DNA of 64,000 nucleotides from Actinoalloteichus hymeniacidonis. Lineage in GTDB: Bacteria; Actinomycetota; Actinomycetes; Mycobacteriales; Pseudonocardiaceae. The translations under genes were made by a program, and so were the position numbers. Below are positions 36,001-45,033 of this stretch, piece after piece. Where the stretch lies: the NCBI RefSeq assembly GCF_014203365.1, contig NZ_JACHIS010000001.1:2666001-2730000 (forward strand), given 5' to 3'. Positions within the stretch are counted from its first letter, which is position 1. Every line of letters begins with the position of its first letter. The notes under the pieces are model-generated. The model did no database searches. It saw only the letters and a program-made list of their open reading frames with translations, and had not been told where the DNA came from.

Positions 36001-39000
36001 TCGACGGGCTCGTCGCGCATCGCCGCGCGCGCGGTCTCGCGGGCACCGCGCTCGCGTGGGGACCGTGGTCCGCCGACTCCGGGATGACGGCGGGTCTGAC
36101 CGGCACGGACCGCAGCCGACTGAGCCGAGGTGGGGTGACCCCCCTGACGCGGGACCGGGCTCTGGAGCTTCTCGACGTCCTGCTGGCCACGCGACCGACC
36201 CATGCCGTCCCGGTGGATCTCGACCCCGCCGCGCTGCGCGACTGGGATCGTGTTCCGGAACTGTTGCGCAACCTCGTCCGCGTCCGCCGGACCCGCGCGC
36301 CGCGACGGGCCACGACCTCGACATCGGCCGCGCCCGGCTGGGCGGACCGGATCGCCGGACTCGCCGAGTCGGAACGTCGCCGACAGGCGGTCGACACGGT
36401 CCGCCAGGAGGCGGCGGCGGTGCTCGGTCATGCGGGTGCCGACCGGGTGGCGGCGGATCAGGCCTTCAGCGACCTGGGTTTCGACTCGCTGACCTCGGTG
36501 GAACTGCGTAACCGGCTCCGAGCGGCCACCGGTCTGACGCTGCCCGCCACCGCCGTCTTCGACCATCCGACGCCTGCCGAGCTCGCCCGTCACCTGCTGA
36601 GCAGGCTCGGGCCTGCCGACGGCGCCGTCGCGGGGAGCGCCGCGCAGCGCCTGGCGGACGTCGGCACTGGACGGGCCGACGACGACGCCGTCGCGGTGGT
36701 CGGCATGGCCTGTCGCTTCCCGGGAGAGGTGGGATCACCGGAGGACCTCTGGGAGCTGGTCGTTCAGGGCCGTGACGCGATGGCCGCCTTCCCCGACGAC
36801 CGTGGCTGGCGGACATCCGACGCCGACGGCTTCGCCAGGGTCGGCGGCTTCGTCGCCGATGCCGCCGGTTTCGACGCGGGTCTGTTCGGGATCTCGCCTC
36901 GGGAGGCGGTGGCGATGGATCCGCAGCAACGGTTGTTGTTGGAGACCGCCTGGGAGGCCTTCGAACGCTCGGGACTGGCCCCGAACACGCTGGGCGGCAG
37001 CGATACGGGCGTGTTCGTCGGAAAGGCGAGCCAGGACTACGGGCTGGGCGCCGTCGGGCTGCCCGAGACCGTCCGCACGCATCTGAGCACCGGTATCTCG
37101 AACAGCGTGACCTCCGGCCGCGTCGCCTACGCCTTCGGACTGCAGGGGCCTGCGCTGACGGTGGACACGGCCTGTTCGTCGTCGCTGGTGGCCCTGCACC
37201 TGGCCGCGCAGTCGCTGCGTGAGGGCGAGTGCTCCCTGGCACTGGCGGGCGGCGTCACCATCATGGCGACCCACGGCATCTTCGAGGACTTCCACCGGCA
37301 GGGTGGTCTGGCCGCCGATGGTCGGTGTAAGTCGTTCTCGGACGCCGCGGATGGCACCGGCTGGGGTGAGGGTGTCGGGGTTCTTGTTCTGGAGCGGTTG
37401 TCGGATGCGGTGGCGAACGGTCGTCGTGTTCTGGCGGTTCTGAAGGGTTCGGCGGTCAATCAGGACGGTGCGTCCAATGGGCTCACGGCGCCGAATGGTC
37501 CGTCGCAGCAGCGGGTGATCCGGCAGGCCTTGGCCAATGCCGGTCTGTCCACCGGGGATGTCGATGTGGTGGAGGCGCATGGCACCGGCACGCGGTTGGG
37601 TGATCCGATCGAGGCGCAGGCTCTGTTGGCGACCTATGGGCAGGATCGTCCCGGTGACAGGCCGTTGTGGCTGGGCTCGGTGAAGTCCAACATCGGCCAC
37701 ACCGTCGCCGCCGCAGGCGTGGCGGGTGTGATCAAGATGGTCATGGCGATGCGTCATGGGGTGTTGCCGTCGACCTTGCATGTGGACGAGCCGTCGTCTC
37801 AGGTGGATTGGTCGTCGGGTGGCGTGGAGTTGTTGACCGAGTCCCGGCCGTGGCCGGAGGTCGACCGTCCGCGTCGGGCTGCGGTGTCGTCGTTCGGGAT
37901 CAGTGGGACCAACGCCCACGTCATCCTCGAACAGCCGCCCGTGCCCACCACGCCGCAGGCCAGCCACCCCCTCGACGGTGCCCGCCCCGCCCGCGCCCTG
38001 CCGTGGCTGTTGTCCGGCCGGTCGCCGCAGGCCGTGCTCGACCAGGCCGCACTGCTGGCCGCCTTCGTCACCGCGAACCCCGAGACCTCCGATGCCGACA
38101 TCGCACACGCCCTGGCGACGAGTAGGGCTGTGCTGGAACACCGGGCGGTGATCCTCGGCGCGGGGCGGGGTGAACTCGCGGCAGGCGCGGCCGCCCTCGC
38201 CGAGGGTCGCTCGACCCCGGCAGTGATCACGGGCATGGCCGAGAACCCGGGAAGGCTGGCCATGGTGTTCACCGGCCAGGGCACCCAGTACCCCGGCATG
38301 GGCCGCGAACTCCATGCTGCCTATCCGGTCTTCGCCGCGGCCTTCGACGAGGTCTGTGCCGAGCTGGACCCGCTCCTGGGCTGTTCGCTGCGAGCGGCTC
38401 TCTTCGCGGTGCCCGACGACGCGGTGCCCGACGACGCGGCGCCCGAGGCAGAGCCCGCAGCCCGTGCCGTCGACGCGACCGGGTTGGCGCAGCCAGGACT
38501 ATTCGCGATAGAGGTGGCACTGGTCCGCCTGGCGGAGTCCTTCGGCGTGGTGCCCGACATCGTGAGTGGACACTCGCTGGGCGAGGTGACGGCGGCGTAC
38601 GTGGCAGGCCTGTGGTCGCTGCCGCAGGCGTGTCGAGTGGTCGCCGCCCGGGCCAAGCTGATGCAGGCCCTGCCCGAGGGCGGCGCGATGGCCGCCGTCG
38701 CGGCGACGGAACAGGAGATTCGAGAGGATCTGATCGATCGTGCGGCGCGTCGACTCGGGGAGCAGGACCCCGCCGGAACTCCGGGTTCACCGCCGCCGGT
38801 GAGCATCGCGGCGGTGAACGGCCCGACGGCGACCGTGGTCTCCGGCGAGGCCGAGGTCGTCGAGGAGATCGCCGAGTCGTGGCGGGCGCGCGGGCGTCGG
38901 GTCCGAGACCTGACGGTGTCGCACGCCTTCCACTCCGCCCTGATGGACCCGATGCTCGACGACTACCGGCGGGAGCTGTCCCACGTCGAGTTCGACACCC

Positions 39001-42000
39001 CGACCATGCCGGTGGTCTCGACGGTGTCCGGTGCCGAGGCAGATCTCGCGGCGTTGACCGATCCGGATTACTGGGTGCGCCAGGTTCGCGAGCCGGTGCG
39101 CTACGCGGACGCGGTGCGCAGCCTGCGGCGGCTCGGGGCGTCCATCGTGATCGAGGTCGGCCCCGGCACGGTGCTGTCCATGCTCGCCCGCGACACCCTG
39201 GATCACGACGAGGACGACGATCGCGATGCAGGCGGCACGAGGACGCGCGACACCGCCGGAGTGCGCTGTCTCCCCCTGCTGCGCACCGGGCGCGGCGAGG
39301 TGGACGCGGTCCTGACCGGACTGGCCACGGCCCACGCCGGGGGTGTGCCGGTGGACTGGTCGCCTCAGCTGCCGTCCGCGCCGTCATCGGTGGACCTACC
39401 GACCTACGCCTTCCAACACGAGCGGTACTGGCTCGATGTCGGCGCGAACCCCGGAGACCCGCGCGGCCTCGGATTGGGCGCCGCCGACCACCCCATGCTC
39501 GGCGCGATCGTGGCCTCGCCCGACACACCCGGTGTCGTACTCACCGGCAGTCTCTCGCATGCAGCGCAGCCCTGGCTCGCGGACCACCGGGTCGCGGGCG
39601 GCATCGTGCTGCCCGGCACCGCCTTCGTGGAGCTCGTTCTCCAAGCGGGTCGGCACGTCGGCCGCGACACCGTGGCCGAACTGACCCTGGAGGTCCCGCT
39701 CGTGTTGTCGGCGGGTGAGGAGGTCCACCTCCAGGTCGTCGTCGGCTCGCCGGACGAGAACGACGCGGTTCCCGTCACCGTGTACTCGCGTGCGCAGGAC
39801 GACCCGCCGGACGAGAACTGGACCCGGCACGCCCACGGCAGCCTGACCGTCGGCGACCGCATGCCGACCGTCCGAACGGGACCCTGGCCGCCGGCCGACG
39901 CCGATCCGGTCGACGTGGCCGACCTCTACACGGCGGACTCGGATTCGGCTCTCGCCTACGGGCCGGCCTTCCAAGGTCTGCACCGTGCCTGGCGACAGGC
40001 GAACGAGGTCTTCGCCGAGGTACGACTGCCCGATTCCGTGCGGGAGGAGGCGGGCCGGTTCGGGATGCATCCCGCACTGCTGGACGCGGCCCTGCACACC
40101 ATCGGACTCGCCGCGAGCCCGACCGACGACCCCACCCGGCTGCCGTTCGCCTGGACGGGGGTGACCCTCCACCAGACCGGAGCCGCCGCCGCTCGGGTCC
40201 GGATGTCGCCCGGTGCGGGGACCGCGCTCTCGATCGAGCTGACCGACGAGCTGGGCAGGCCACTGGCCTCGATCGAGGGCGTCACCCTGCGGCCGGTCGC
40301 ACAGACCGGGCCTGCCTCGGCGGGAAGACGGCGCCCGGATGCGCTGTTCAGGCTCGACTGGATCTCCTCGCCGCGCACACCCGAGCCCGTCGCGCCCATC
40401 GGGTGGGCCGTCCTCGATCAGGACACAGTGGATCGGCTGCCCGTCCGGATCGGCGGGGTGGAACTACCCCGATGGACGGACCTCGAAGCCGGGTCCTCCT
40501 CAGCGGCGGGCGCGGCACGACCGGAGGTCGTCCTCGCCGAGCTGGTGGGCGGTGACTTCTCCGACGACCCCGCCGAGGCCGTGCGCGACGCCGTGCATCG
40601 GACGTTCGGCCTGCTGCGTCGATGGCTCGCCGACGACGGTCTGTCCTCGACCAGGCTCGTGTTGGTGACCCGGCGGGCCTTCGCGACGACCGACGACGAG
40701 GACGTGGCCGATCTGGCGGCTGCCTCGGCTCTCGGGCTGGTTCGCTCCGCGCAGTCCGAGCATCCCGAACGCTTCCTGATCGTCGACATCGACGGGGAGG
40801 AGACGTCCTTCCAAGCGTTGCCCGCCGCCGTCGCTGCGGCGACGGCCGCTGCCGAACCCCAGACTGCCATTCGGGCGGGCACGCTCCACACCCCTCGGCT
40901 GGCGCGGTTGCCTGCGGAGGCGAACCGGTCGCGGGTCAACGCTCTTCCGTGGCACAGCGTTGCCGGGGGAACGGTGGTGGTGACGGGCGGCACCGGCCTG
41001 CTCGGCGGTGCCGTCGCGCGGCACCTCGCCGCCGAGCACGGGGCACGCAGGCTGCTGCTGCTCGGCAGACAGGGCGGCGATGCCCCTGCGGCGGAGCGCC
41101 TCGTCGAGGAATTGGCCGAACTCGGGACGGACGCCTCTCTCGTCGCCTGCGACGTCGGTGATCGTGCGGCGCTCGCGGCAGTACTCGCGGACGTTCCCGC
41201 CGACCATCCCGTGACGGCCGTGGTGCACGCTGCGGGCGTGCTCGACGACGGGCTGCTCACGTCGTTGACGCCCGAGCGAATCGACCGTGTGCTGCGCGCC
41301 AAGGTGCACGGCGCGGTCAATCTGCACGAGACGACCTTGGAGTTCGGCGCCGTCCCGCTGGTGTTGTTCTCCTCCGTCGCCGGGCTTCTGGGCTCGGCCG
41401 GTCAGGCGAACTACGCTGCGGCCAACGCCTTTCTCGATGCCTTGGCGCAGCACAGGAGAGCACTCGGCCTGCCCGCCGTATCGCTGGCCTGGGGGCCATG
41501 GGCCGGCTCGGGTGGCGGGATGACCGGGGCGCTCGACGGTGCCGATGCCCGGCGTACGGCGCGCACCGGGCTGCGGCCGCTGTCGATCTCGGAGGGACTG
41601 CGGCTGTTCGACGTCGCCGTCGCCGCCGATCGGGCCGTGGTGTCCCCGGCCGACTGGGTGTTGGACGCCGGCGTCGAACGCCGCGACGGCCCGATTCCCG
41701 CAGTGCTACGCGGCCTCGTGCGCGCACCGGCCCGGCGGCTGCCGTCGGCCGGTGATGCGGGCGCGGCGCTGCGGGCGAGCCTGGCCGGGCTGTCCGAGGC
41801 GGATGCCAGGGCCGCGCTCGTCACCATGGTTCGGCAGGAGGCTGCCGTCGTCATCGGCCATCGGTCCGTCGAGATGGTGAGCGCGACGACCGCGTTCACG
41901 GAGTTGGGTTTCGACTCGCTGACCTCGGTGGAGCTGCGTAACCGACTGAACGAGCTGACCGGGCGGCGTATGCCAGCCACGCTGGTCTTCGATCATCCGT

Positions 42001-42281
42001 CGCCCTCGGCGGTGGGGGACTTCCTCGCCGCCGAGCTCGGCACCCGGACGGAGAACCCGGACGGAGCGGTCCTCGCCCAGCTGGATCGGCTGGAACAGGG
42101 TGTCTCCTCGGTCGAGCTCGGTGGCGAGGCCCGCCGGGCCCTGGCGACGCGGTTGACGGTGCTCCTGTCGAGGCTCGGCGACGCCGACCACGACGAGCCC
42201 GGTGCGGCAGACGTGGCGCTGCACGCCGCCGACGCGGACGAACTCCTCCGATTGATCGACGACGAGTTCGGCGGGATCTGA
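30039..42281 (+). CDS. Type I modular PKS: modules 6 and 7 (PKS3)
   Basis: This 4,080-residue protein performs extensions 6 and 7. Approximate order: docking coil 1-33; KS6 34-457; AT6 568-873; DH6 986-1276; ER6 1504-1830; KR6 1833-2060; ACP6 2121-2188; KS7 2215-2634; AT7 2740-3057; DH7 3150-3420; KR7 3644-3880; ACP7 3930-3995; C-terminal docking 4005-4080, ending [11 protein letters not shown]. The ATG is preceded by AGGAG at 30025-30029, nine bases away. The C-terminal tail resembles those of PKS1 and PKS2, so a PKS partner downstream (PKS4) is expected despite the intervening P450 and ferredoxin genes. A small hairpin lies 44 nt after the stop. Confidence 0.95.
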   Translation: MANEDELRDYLKWVTTDLHRTRQRLLDVESREREPIAVIGMACRYPGGVESPADLWRLVDHGVDAVTGLPADRGWDLDSIAGGGAAGDSAGDFGGGFLTDVASFDAELFGISPREALAMDPQQRLLLEAAWEVFERAGIDASTLKGSRTGVFAGVSGRDYGGALTDMPEEVQGYLLTGNATSVVSGRVAYTFGLEGPAVTVDTACSSSLVALHLAAQALRADECSLAVVGGVEVMASPVIVREFARQGGLAPDGRCKSFAASADGTGWGEGVGVLLVERLSDAVRNGRRILAVVKGSAVNQDGASNGLTAPNGPSQQRVIREALVNAQISPADVDVVEAHGTGTRLGDPIEAQALLATYGQGRPDGRPLWLGSVKSNIGHGQAAAGVAGVIKMVEAMRHGVLPRTLHAEEPTPQVDWSAGAVELLTESRSWPEVGRPRRAAVSSFGISGTNAHVILEQPEPADTEPALGDGDGHVAGPGPVPWVLSGRSAAALRAQAGRLAAIAVEAGPQPPSPVDIGQALATTRTPLEHRAVVLGGDAAELAAGLAEVAAGRSAPGVVSGVVRGVGRVGMVFSGQGSQYVGMGRELYDVFPVFAGAFDEVCAELDPLLGFSLRDAVFAEPVAERTEGQDRRSADEGSDSIDDTGLAQPALFAVEVALVRLLATFGIAPEVVAGHSLGEVTAGFVAGLWSLRQACLVVAARAGLMQRLPAGGAMASIAATEAEVRDCLAESAATARRGPDNAVPVDIAAINGPSATVVSGDSDAVARVMEFWRARGRRVRALSVSHAFHSALMDPMLDDYGQVLDRIEFGSPALPLVSTVTGGVLASAVMTDPRYWVRQVREPVRFAEAAGALRDLGVTTVIEVGPGAVLTALLQAVVEPTDGPDAEDRPVPSDIGAEEHSGAAPSAAAPVSCVSLLRSGRGERESLLAGLATVHVCCARVDWSPVFPTRVPPLELPTYPFQRQRFWLNAEDGRADARGLGLTAGGHPVLGARVDLPDARGMVLTGVLSVSAAPWTSDHQVGGAIVFPGTGLVDWVLHAAADLDAPVLEELTLNAPVLLPPTGALTVRVHLDHPEADGRRAVTVHTRPASDPDADWTAHAVGTLLESDPTVAPTASDGLTKTWPPPDTRPAEATELYDAFTSAGLTYGPAFRGLRAAWVGTDAVFAEVELPASVDASGGGRPTEIAHAVHPALFDAALHALGLPEAARVLRPFDDDGTGVRLPFSWTGVRVHAVGATRLRVRLSPVGDDALALTMTDPDGTPVLTVDRLVLRPLAAGTFDDAADRESALFEVTWVPTTLPAVPPESAQSAEWFAVLPAAGASTMAEIEPESADDGRLGPVRRFPDPARLFSAVERTENPPALIVLDCRDAGQAGDAAVPEAVHRDIARLIGIVQSVLVEDVLLETRLLVVTCNAVAAEPTDQVDGLAGSAIWGLLRTAQTENPDRIALLDLADPDVSVELDSGLLRSLRIAADSQIAIREDRVLVPRLDRSSLARPSDQDELILPGGRWQIGIASPGSLTGVDVLPSSPNGQQPLAPGEVRVSVRAAGVNFRDVMAALGMYPDVIEIGGEGAGVVVEVGAEVTGLACGDLVTGVFSGAFASEVVVDSRCVIAVPTGWSALEAASVPSVFLTAYHGLVELAGLSAGRSVLIHAAAGGVGSAAVQVARAVGAEVFATASPGKHAVLRDWGIPADHISSSRDLEFESRVLAATDGRGVDVVLNALAGSFVDASLRTLAPGGMLLEMGKTDLRDAGQVAEKHPGVRYEPFDVSALHPDRVAHALAKLGELFEQGVLTPPPITEFDVRRIRPALRALAGATLVGKAVLTVPRPVPPRTTVLITGGLGSLGRAVARHLVAVHGVTDLLLVSRRGADTPGAAEFVAELATLGARARVSGADVTDARALAEVIDSIPENRPLAGVVHAAGVVSDGVFATLDATRIEEVLAPKVTGAWNLHRATRHLDLPLFLTFSSVAGVWGAAGQAVYAAGNAFLDGLVAHRRARGLAGTALAWGPWSADSGMTAGLTGTDRSRLSRGGVTPLTRDRALELLDVLLATRPTHAVPVDLDPAALRDWDRVPELLRNLVRVRRTRAPRRATTSTSAAPGWADRIAGLAESERRRQAVDTVRQEAAAVLGHAGADRVAADQAFSDLGFDSLTSVELRNRLRAATGLTLPATAVFDHPTPAELARHLLSRLGPADGAVAGSAAQRLADVGTGRADDDAVAVVGMACRFPGEVGSPEDLWELVVQGRDAMAAFPDDRGWRTSDADGFARVGGFVADAAGFDAGLFGISPREAVAMDPQQRLLLETAWEAFERSGLAPNTLGGSDTGVFVGKASQDYGLGAVGLPETVRTHLSTGISNSVTSGRVAYAFGLQGPALTVDTACSSSLVALHLAAQSLREGECSLALAGGVTIMATHGIFEDFHRQGGLAADGRCKSFSDAADGTGWGEGVGVLVLERLSDAVANGRRVLAVLKGSAVNQDGASNGLTAPNGPSQQRVIRQALANAGLSTGDVDVVEAHGTGTRLGDPIEAQALLATYGQDRPGDRPLWLGSVKSNIGHTVAAAGVAGVIKMVMAMRHGVLPSTLHVDEPSSQVDWSSGGVELLTESRPWPEVDRPRRAAVSSFGISGTNAHVILEQPPVPTTPQASHPLDGARPARALPWLLSGRSPQAVLDQAALLAAFVTANPETSDADIAHALATSRAVLEHRAVILGAGRGELAAGAAALAEGRSTPAVITGMAENPGRLAMVFTGQGTQYPGMGRELHAAYPVFAAAFDEVCAELDPLLGCSLRAALFAVPDDAVPDDAAPEAEPAARAVDATGLAQPGLFAIEVALVRLAESFGVVPDIVSGHSLGEVTAAYVAGLWSLPQACRVVAARAKLMQALPEGGAMAAVAATEQEIREDLIDRAARRLGEQDPAGTPGSPPPVSIAAVNGPTATVVSGEAEVVEEIAESWRARGRRVRDLTVSHAFHSALMDPMLDDYRRELSHVEFDTPTMPVVSTVSGAEADLAALTDPDYWVRQVREPVRYADAVRSLRRLGASIVIEVGPGTVLSMLARDTLDHDEDDDRDAGGTRTRDTAGVRCLPLLRTGRGEVDAVLTGLATAHAGGVPVDWSPQLPSAPSSVDLPTYAFQHERYWLDVGANPGDPRGLGLGAADHPMLGAIVASPDTPGVVLTGSLSHAAQPWLADHRVAGGIVLPGTAFVELVLQAGRHVGRDTVAELTLEVPLVLSAGEEVHLQVVVGSPDENDAVPVTVYSRAQDDPPDENWTRHAHGSLTVGDRMPTVRTGPWPPADADPVDVADLYTADSDSALAYGPAFQGLHRAWRQANEVFAEVRLPDSVREEAGRFGMHPALLDAALHTIGLAASPTDDPTRLPFAWTGVTLHQTGAAAARVRMSPGAGTALSIELTDELGRPLASIEGVTLRPVAQTGPASAGRRRPDALFRLDWISSPRTPEPVAPIGWAVLDQDTVDRLPVRIGGVELPRWTDLEAGSSSAAGAARPEVVLAELVGGDFSDDPAEAVRDAVHRTFGLLRRWLADDGLSSTRLVLVTRRAFATTDDEDVADLAAASALGLVRSAQSEHPERFLIVDIDGEETSFQALPAAVAAATAAAEPQTAIRAGTLHTPRLARLPAEANRSRVNALPWHSVAGGTVVVTGGTGLLGGAVARHLAAEHGARRLLLLGRQGGDAPAAERLVEELAELGTDASLVACDVGDRAALAAVLADVPADHPVTAVVHAAGVLDDGLLTSLTPERIDRVLRAKVHGAVNLHETTLEFGAVPLVLFSSVAGLLGSAGQANYAAANAFLDALAQHRRALGLPAVSLAWGPWAGSGGGMTGALDGADARRTARTGLRPLSISEGLRLFDVAVAADRAVVSPADWVLDAGVERRDGPIPAVLRGLVRAPARRLPSAGDAGAALRASLAGLSEADARAALVTMVRQEAAVVIGHRSVEMVSATTAFTELGFDSLTSVELRNRLNELTGRRMPATLVFDHPSPSAVGDFLAAELGTRTENPDGAVLAQLDRLEQGVSSVELGGEARRALATRLTVLLSRLGDADHDEPGAADVALHAADADELLRLIDDEFGGI
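30138..36605 (+). other. Module 6: KS-AT(malonyl)-DH-ER-KR-ACP, full reduction
   Basis: AT6 has GHSLGE and SHAFHS (malonyl). DH6 has the intact HxxxGxxxxP ([10 protein letters not shown]), YGP and DAALH. ER6 has the [13 protein letters not shown] loop, LGMYP, SPGKH and SRDLE. KR6 has TGGLGSLG, Ser, YAAGN and Lys. The module closely resembles module 2 in domain order and motif detail, suggesting a duplicated module. It should deliver a saturated unit without a methyl. Confidence 0.88.
36681..42030 (+). other. Module 7: KS-AT(malonyl)-DH-KR-ACP, alkene
   Basis: AT7 has GHSLGE and SHAFHS (malonyl). DH7 is intact: [18 protein letters not shown] and DAALH. KR7 has [17 protein letters not shown] and YAAAN with Lys. 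There is no ER between DH and KR. A B-type KR with an active DH normally gives an E double bond. ACP7 has GFDSL. Confidence 0.88.
38409..38438 (+). repeat. Two tandem 15-nt copies inside AT7
   Basis: The unit gtgcccgacgacgcg occurs twice in a row (38409-38423 and 38424-38438) and is followed by a partial third. It encodes VPDDA repeats in a variable loop of AT7, so the reading frame is kept. This loop varies in length among the malonyl ATs here. Confidence 0.8.
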
Positions 42282-42324
42282 CCCGGGTGCCCGACCTCGG
42301 CAGCCGGCCGATCGATGGAATCGG

Positions 42325-42341
42325 GAATCTCATCGAGATTC
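42325..42341 (+). terminator. Small stem-loop after PKS3
   Basis: GAATCTC (42325-42331) and GAGATTC (42335-42341) pair perfectly around a 3-base loop, 44 nt past the PKS3 stop. The stem is short and only TTCAT follows, so it is at best a weak terminator. It may instead be an operator for the P450 gene. Confidence 0.3.
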
Positions 42342-42517
42342 TTCATCCGTCAATTGGCCGGCCCGAGGTCGGTATGAATTAAGGCGATCTACCGGCGTTC
42401 GTCGATAAGGGTGCTGCGGAGAGTAGGGGCAGGCTAGGGGGCGATCCTCGATCGTCGTCGAATTAGGGTTGTCGCGACCTATTCGGCCCGAATTCCCGTT
42501 GATTTTGGAGCGAGCTT

Positions 42518-43744
42518 ATGACTGACGCGGCCACGGATTCCGTAGTCGAGTTCCCGATCCTGCGCAAATGCCCCTACGAGCCGCCCGCCGAGTACGGTGA
42601 AATGCTCGCCACGGGTGGTCCCAGCCCGATCCGGCTGTACAACGGGACGCAGGGCTGGCTGGTCACCGGGTACGACGATGCGAAGGCCGTGCTTTCCGAC
42701 CCGCTGTTCAGCTCGGACGCCGCCAACCCCGGATACCCGATGCTGAGTGCCGCGATGGAGGGTACTCGGGCCTTCTCGACCCTGATCACGCTCGACGCTC
42801 CCGAGCACACCAGGCTTCGACGCACCGTGATCAGCGAGTTCACCGTGCGCCGAATGAACGGGCTCCGGCCGCTCATTCAGCAGACCGCCGACGAGCTGAT
42901 CGATGCCATGCTGGCCGCCGACAAGCCGGTGGATCTGGTGCAGGCCTATTCGTCGCCGATGGCAGGCAGTGTGGTCTGCCATCTCCTGGGAATCTCCTAT
43001 ACGGATATGCAGGAATTCGTCGCGAAGAGCCGCGACGTCCCGCTGGAGACCAGTGACTCCCTCGACGCCGACGACGTCGGATCGGCGATGAACGCCCACC
43101 TCATCCCGGTTACCCGGTATCTGTACCAGGCGATCATGGAGAAGGAGAGCGAGCCGGGGGACGACCTGCTCAGCCGTGTGATCGCCAAGCACGTCGCCAC
43201 CGGGGCGCTGACGCACGAAGAACTGGTCAGCCTGTGCTTCCTGTTCTTCGGCGCAGGCCAGCTGCCCACCGCGTCGATGATCTCCCTCGGTGTGGCGGCT
43301 CTGCTGGAGAACCCCGGCCAGCTCGCCGCACTGCGGGCCGACGAGGCCGTGCTTCCGGGAGCCGTGGACGAGCTGCTGCGCTACATCAGCGTCTCCGACC
43401 TCTCCGGACTCCGTGTGGCCACCGCGGACGTCGAGATCGGCGGCGTGGCGATCGCGGCGGGTGACGCCGTCATCGTGGCCAACGGCGCGGCCAACCGCGA
43501 TACCGAGGTATTCGACGAGCCCAGCGTGCTGGACGTGCACCGCAACGCCCGCGCGCACATCGCCTTCGGGCACGGTTCCCATCAGTGTCTGGGCGCCAAC
43601 CTCACCCGGGTGGAGCTGGAGATCGCCTACGGAACGCTGTTCCGCCGCATTCCCGATCTCCGCCTCGCCGTGCCCGCCTCGGAGCTGACGGGCCTGCCCG
43701 GCTCGCCGCTGCCCGACATCATGTCGATGCCGGTCACCTGGTGA
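42518..43744 (+). CDS. Cytochrome P450, probable macrolide tailoring oxidase
   Basis: This soluble bacterial P450 of 408 residues (the usual length is about 400) resembles the CYP105/107 group. The heme loop is canonical (FGHGSHQCLG, Cys near residue 353) and the K-helix ExxR is present (DELLRY). The I-helix is odd: where relatives have AGxET it reads AGQLPT, so the acid is Leu and the oxygen-activating Thr is Pro. The tail TASMISLG is typical of CYP105. The start has GGAG at 42507-42510, seven bases before the ATG. The stop overlaps the start of a ferredoxin that can supply electrons. From its position between PKS3 and PKS4 it likely hydroxylates or epoxidises the polyketide after release; the target carbon is not known. 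Confidence 0.93.
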   Translation: MTDAATDSVVEFPILRKCPYEPPAEYGEMLATGGPSPIRLYNGTQGWLVTGYDDAKAVLSDPLFSSDAANPGYPMLSAAMEGTRAFSTLITLDAPEHTRLRRTVISEFTVRRMNGLRPLIQQTADELIDAMLAADKPVDLVQAYSSPMAGSVVCHLLGISYTDMQEFVAKSRDVPLETSDSLDADDVGSAMNAHLIPVTRYLYQAIMEKESEPGDDLLSRVIAKHVATGALTHEELVSLCFLFFGAGQLPTASMISLGVAALLENPGQLAALRADEAVLPGAVDELLRYISVSDLSGLRVATADVEIGGVAIAAGDAVIVANGAANRDTEVFDEPSVLDVHRNARAHIAFGHGSHQCLGANLTRVELEIAYGTLFRRIPDLRLAVPASELTGLPGSPLPDIMSMPVTW

Positions 43745-43950
43745 GTGCCGACGCAGCCGGACCGTACGTCCACGCCGACCGGGACGTCTGCACCGGCTCG
43801 GGCAAGTGCGTCTTGATCGCCCCGGAGGTCTTCGACCAGGACGACGACGGCCTCGTCCTGCTTCTGGATTCCGAGCCCGATCGTCGCCTGCACGACGCTG
43901 CTGAGGAAGCGGTGGCGTTGTGTCCCGTCGGGGCCCTGCGGATCGGCTGA
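43741..43950 (+). CDS. Ferredoxin, 3Fe-4S type, partner of the P450
   Basis: This is a 69-residue electron carrier starting at GTG 43741, which overlaps the P450 stop (GTGA). Cys17, Cys23 and Cys61 form the C-x5-C ... CP pattern of actinomycete P450 ferredoxins with a 3Fe-4S cluster, and APEVFDQDDDGLV is the conserved middle segment of that family. An in-frame start far upstream exists but would lie within the P450 gene. Translational coupling to the P450 is expected. No ferredoxin reductase is present in the window, so a genomic one must serve. Confidence 0.92.
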   Translation: MSADAAGPYVHADRDVCTGSGKCVLIAPEVFDQDDDGLVLLLDSEPDRRLHDAAEEAVALCPVGALRIG

Positions 43951-44583
43951 TCGCGGGAGATCGACTTCCTCCGCCTGCACGCCCTGGATCCGCCCTCGCA
44001 GGTGAGCCGAGGGAGAGGCGCCGTAGTGGGGCGGACGACGAGGTCGTCGGCTCGGTCGCCGATTCGCCGCAGACGTGCGCGGAGGACATGCGGAGGGTCG
44101 ACGACCTGGCGGACGACGGCGGGATCGGTGCCGTGTCGGTGCGCAGACCTACTCCGCCGTGGTGGGCCTATGCGCGGCCGAGACCGGCGGCTCTGTCGTC
44201 CACCACGGATTTTGGGTAGGCGACTGCCCGCCGAGGCCGTCGCCGTCCCGCCGGCTGCGGTGTCCACCGTCGACCCCGGGCTCCCGGTGCGGAGTTGCGG
44301 AGCGCCGTGTCGGCGGTGCTGCCGACGATCCTGCTGCAGCGAGGCGCTCTGGCTCGCCCGGGTAACCGGTGTCGCCCGTTGCGGCAGACCCGCCGTCCCG
44401 GCGACTGCGGTCCGGACCGGCTCGCCGGCGAGACGATGGCGACGCGCGCCGCCGAGTGTGCGAGAAGGCGGGTACGCGGCGGTGAACGGGACCGCGACAT
44501 CGTCGAGGACCAGGCCGCTCGACGTTGAGCCACCCGGCTGATCGCGCGGACTCCTCATCGCCGCAACTCGCCGTGTCGACTCG

Positions 44584-44605
44584 ATTCGCCGATTTACCGG
44601 CGAAT
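44584..44605. repeat. Inverted repeat ATTCGCCG-ATTTAC-CGGCGAAT
   Basis: Perfect 8-base arms surround a 6-base loop, about 120 nt upstream of the candidate PKS4 promoter. It could end transcription from the P450-ferredoxin operon or bind a regulator. No T-run follows. Confidence 0.4.
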
Positions 44606-44721
44606 AGCAAAGAGCCAGTTCCCGAGGGCGATCCAGCGCGAATTTATGCCCCTATGTGCACCCCTAAAATCCCCTATCGCCGTGCCGTGACTCGGCAGTA
44701 CCGATTCGGGGTTTCGGGGCG

Positions 44722-44751
44722 TTGTTTCCGGCGGTAGCGTACACCGATAAT
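44722..44751 (+). promoter_or_regulatory. Candidate promoter of PKS4
   Basis: TTGTTT (44722-44727) and GATAAT (44746-44751) are spaced by 18 bases in a locally AT-richer stretch upstream of PKS4. The predicted leader would be roughly 275 nt. This is the best vegetative-type promoter match seen in the window. Confidence 0.45.
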
Positions 44752-45033
44752 AGTGTGGTCGATGAGGCGAAGCGCCCGGATCGGGGATGCGGTTCGTGGG
44801 TGCGAGAGTCGTCACGACGACGTCGACGGGACGGTCTCCCGGTGCCGCGGGCGTCGAATTCCTGGGACTGGTCCCGCATGTCGTGAGATCGGCCGATACG
44901 CGGCCGTGCGTGGGTGATGCGGCCCGCGCCTGTGCAGGTTCGACCACATCAGGACCACTGCGGGAAATGTCACGGCCGGACAGCCGGGGACGCGACAGAC
45001 GAGTTCTGACCGGTGTGCAGAGTGGAGATGGCG

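Larger units (their letters stand above)
43951..45033. other. 1.08 kb gap without a convincing gene
   Basis: Several long open frames exist on both strands, but none gives a recognisable protein and they are Arg- and Pro-rich as in non-coding high-GC DNA. The first part (43951-44560) is as GC-rich as coding sequence and could be a worn-out gene remnant. From about 44580 on the composition shifts to lower GC, with a perfect hairpin (44584-44605) and a promoter candidate (44722-44751). I read the second part as the control region of PKS4. Confidence 0.5.

Noticed and set aside
39486-40966. A possible ER domain in module 7 between DH7 and KR7
   Set aside because: The interval holds only the KR structural subdomain. 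Neither the AAGGVG loop nor LGMYP occurs, in contrast to modules 2 and 6.
44002-44541. A 179-codon plus-strand frame in the gap before PKS4
   Set aside because: It has no ribosome site, a strange run of Cys and Arg residues and no family resemblance. I list the region as a gap instead.
43734-44558. A 274-codon minus-strand frame across the ferredoxin and the following gap
   Set aside because: It overlaps the well-supported ferredoxin, shows no recognisable motif and has a composition typical of non-coding frames.
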